The translations under genes and the position numbers were made by a program. The notes beneath the pieces are model-generated. The model did not search any database. It had not been told where the DNA came from and worked only from the letters and a program-made list of their open reading frames with translations. Of a DNA stretch of 5,044 bases, positions 4,990-5,044 are shown piece by piece (position 1 is the stretch's first letter; each line of letters opens with the position of its first letter). Origin of the DNA: an uncultured Ruminococcus sp. (lineage in GTDB: Bacteria > Bacillota > Clostridia > Oscillospirales > Ruminococcaceae); NCBI GenBank assembly GCA_900540005.1, contig UQEM01000163.1, forward strand, positions 1 to 5,044. Reading direction: 5' to 3'.

Positions 4990-5044
4990 GTAAGCGTCAA
5001 ATAAAGCGTGTCTCATAATATACAAAATTACCCTCGCCAGTGGC
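4990..5044 (+). repeat. Right copy of perfect 55-bp inverted repeat; probable end of an IS66-like element
   Basis: This begins GTAAGCGTCAAATAAAGC and runs to the window edge; it is the exact reverse complement of 1-55. The inner boundary at 4990 coincides with the IS66-type GTAAGCG tip, so the element body would lie to the right. The adjacent 8 bases (GTTAGTCT here, TTAAAAGC at the left copy) differ, so these are not the two sides of one insertion's target duplication. The same element end faces inward at both sides, as in two inverted copies. Confidence 0.85.

Noticed and set aside
1..5044. The window as a complete transposon or viral genome with 55-bp terminal inverted repeats
   Set aside because: No transposase, polymerase or packaging gene is present, the IS66-like tips point outward rather than inward, and the exact 55-bp length fits an assembly overlap.

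Overview
The window looks like a metagenomic or genomic fragment from a cellulolytic Ruminococcus-type Firmicute (rumen or gut; R. flavefaciens / R. champanellensis-like). The basis is one very large secreted plant cell wall enzyme. It carries a dockerin with the long inter-repeat insertion typical of ruminococcal cellulosomes, and a Thr-rich linker. A YesN-like AraC-family regulator lies beside it. The assignment rests on protein motifs read by eye; no search was run.

Layout. Positions 1-55 and 4990-5044 are a perfect 55-bp inverted repeat. Its inner edge reads GTAAGCG going outward, which resembles the tip of an IS66-family insertion sequence. The window is therefore probably unique DNA lying between two inverted copies of one mobile element. 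An exact 55-bp match is also what a k=55 de Bruijn assembler leaves at repeat-bounded contig ends, so the true repeat probably continues outside. Positions 56-400 are AT-rich with no convincing gene; they hold a promoter-like site and one DnaA-box match. A strong intrinsic terminator (400-443) closes the main gene.

The main gene (466-3675, minus strand, 1069 aa) encodes signal peptide - CBM4/9-like module - CelD-type Ig-like domain - GH9 cellulase - dockerin - Thr-rich linker - GH16 lichenase. It joins two catalytic activities, beta-1,4-glucanase and beta-1,3-1,4-glucanase, on either side of an internal dockerin. About 240 bp upstream on the same strand is the araC-family gene (3915-4658, minus). 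Both annotated proteins begin at an ATG six codons inside a longer TTG-initiated frame; the Shine-Dalgarno sequences decide this.

Regulation. The araC gene has a near-consensus promoter. The cellulase gene has a good -10, no clear -35, an inverted repeat where the -35 should be, and a leader of about 140 nt with two hairpins. This fits a regulated promoter. The two upstream regions share an exact 13-bp motif (AAAATGGTAAAAT). A simple reading is that the AraC protein senses a sugar or polysaccharide signal and controls the bifunctional glucanase and possibly itself; this is inference. To the right of araC, a strong divergent promoter (plus strand) reads through a 12-codon ORF and a run of hairpins, then meets the repeat. 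It looks like a leader or small RNA region cut off from whatever it once served.
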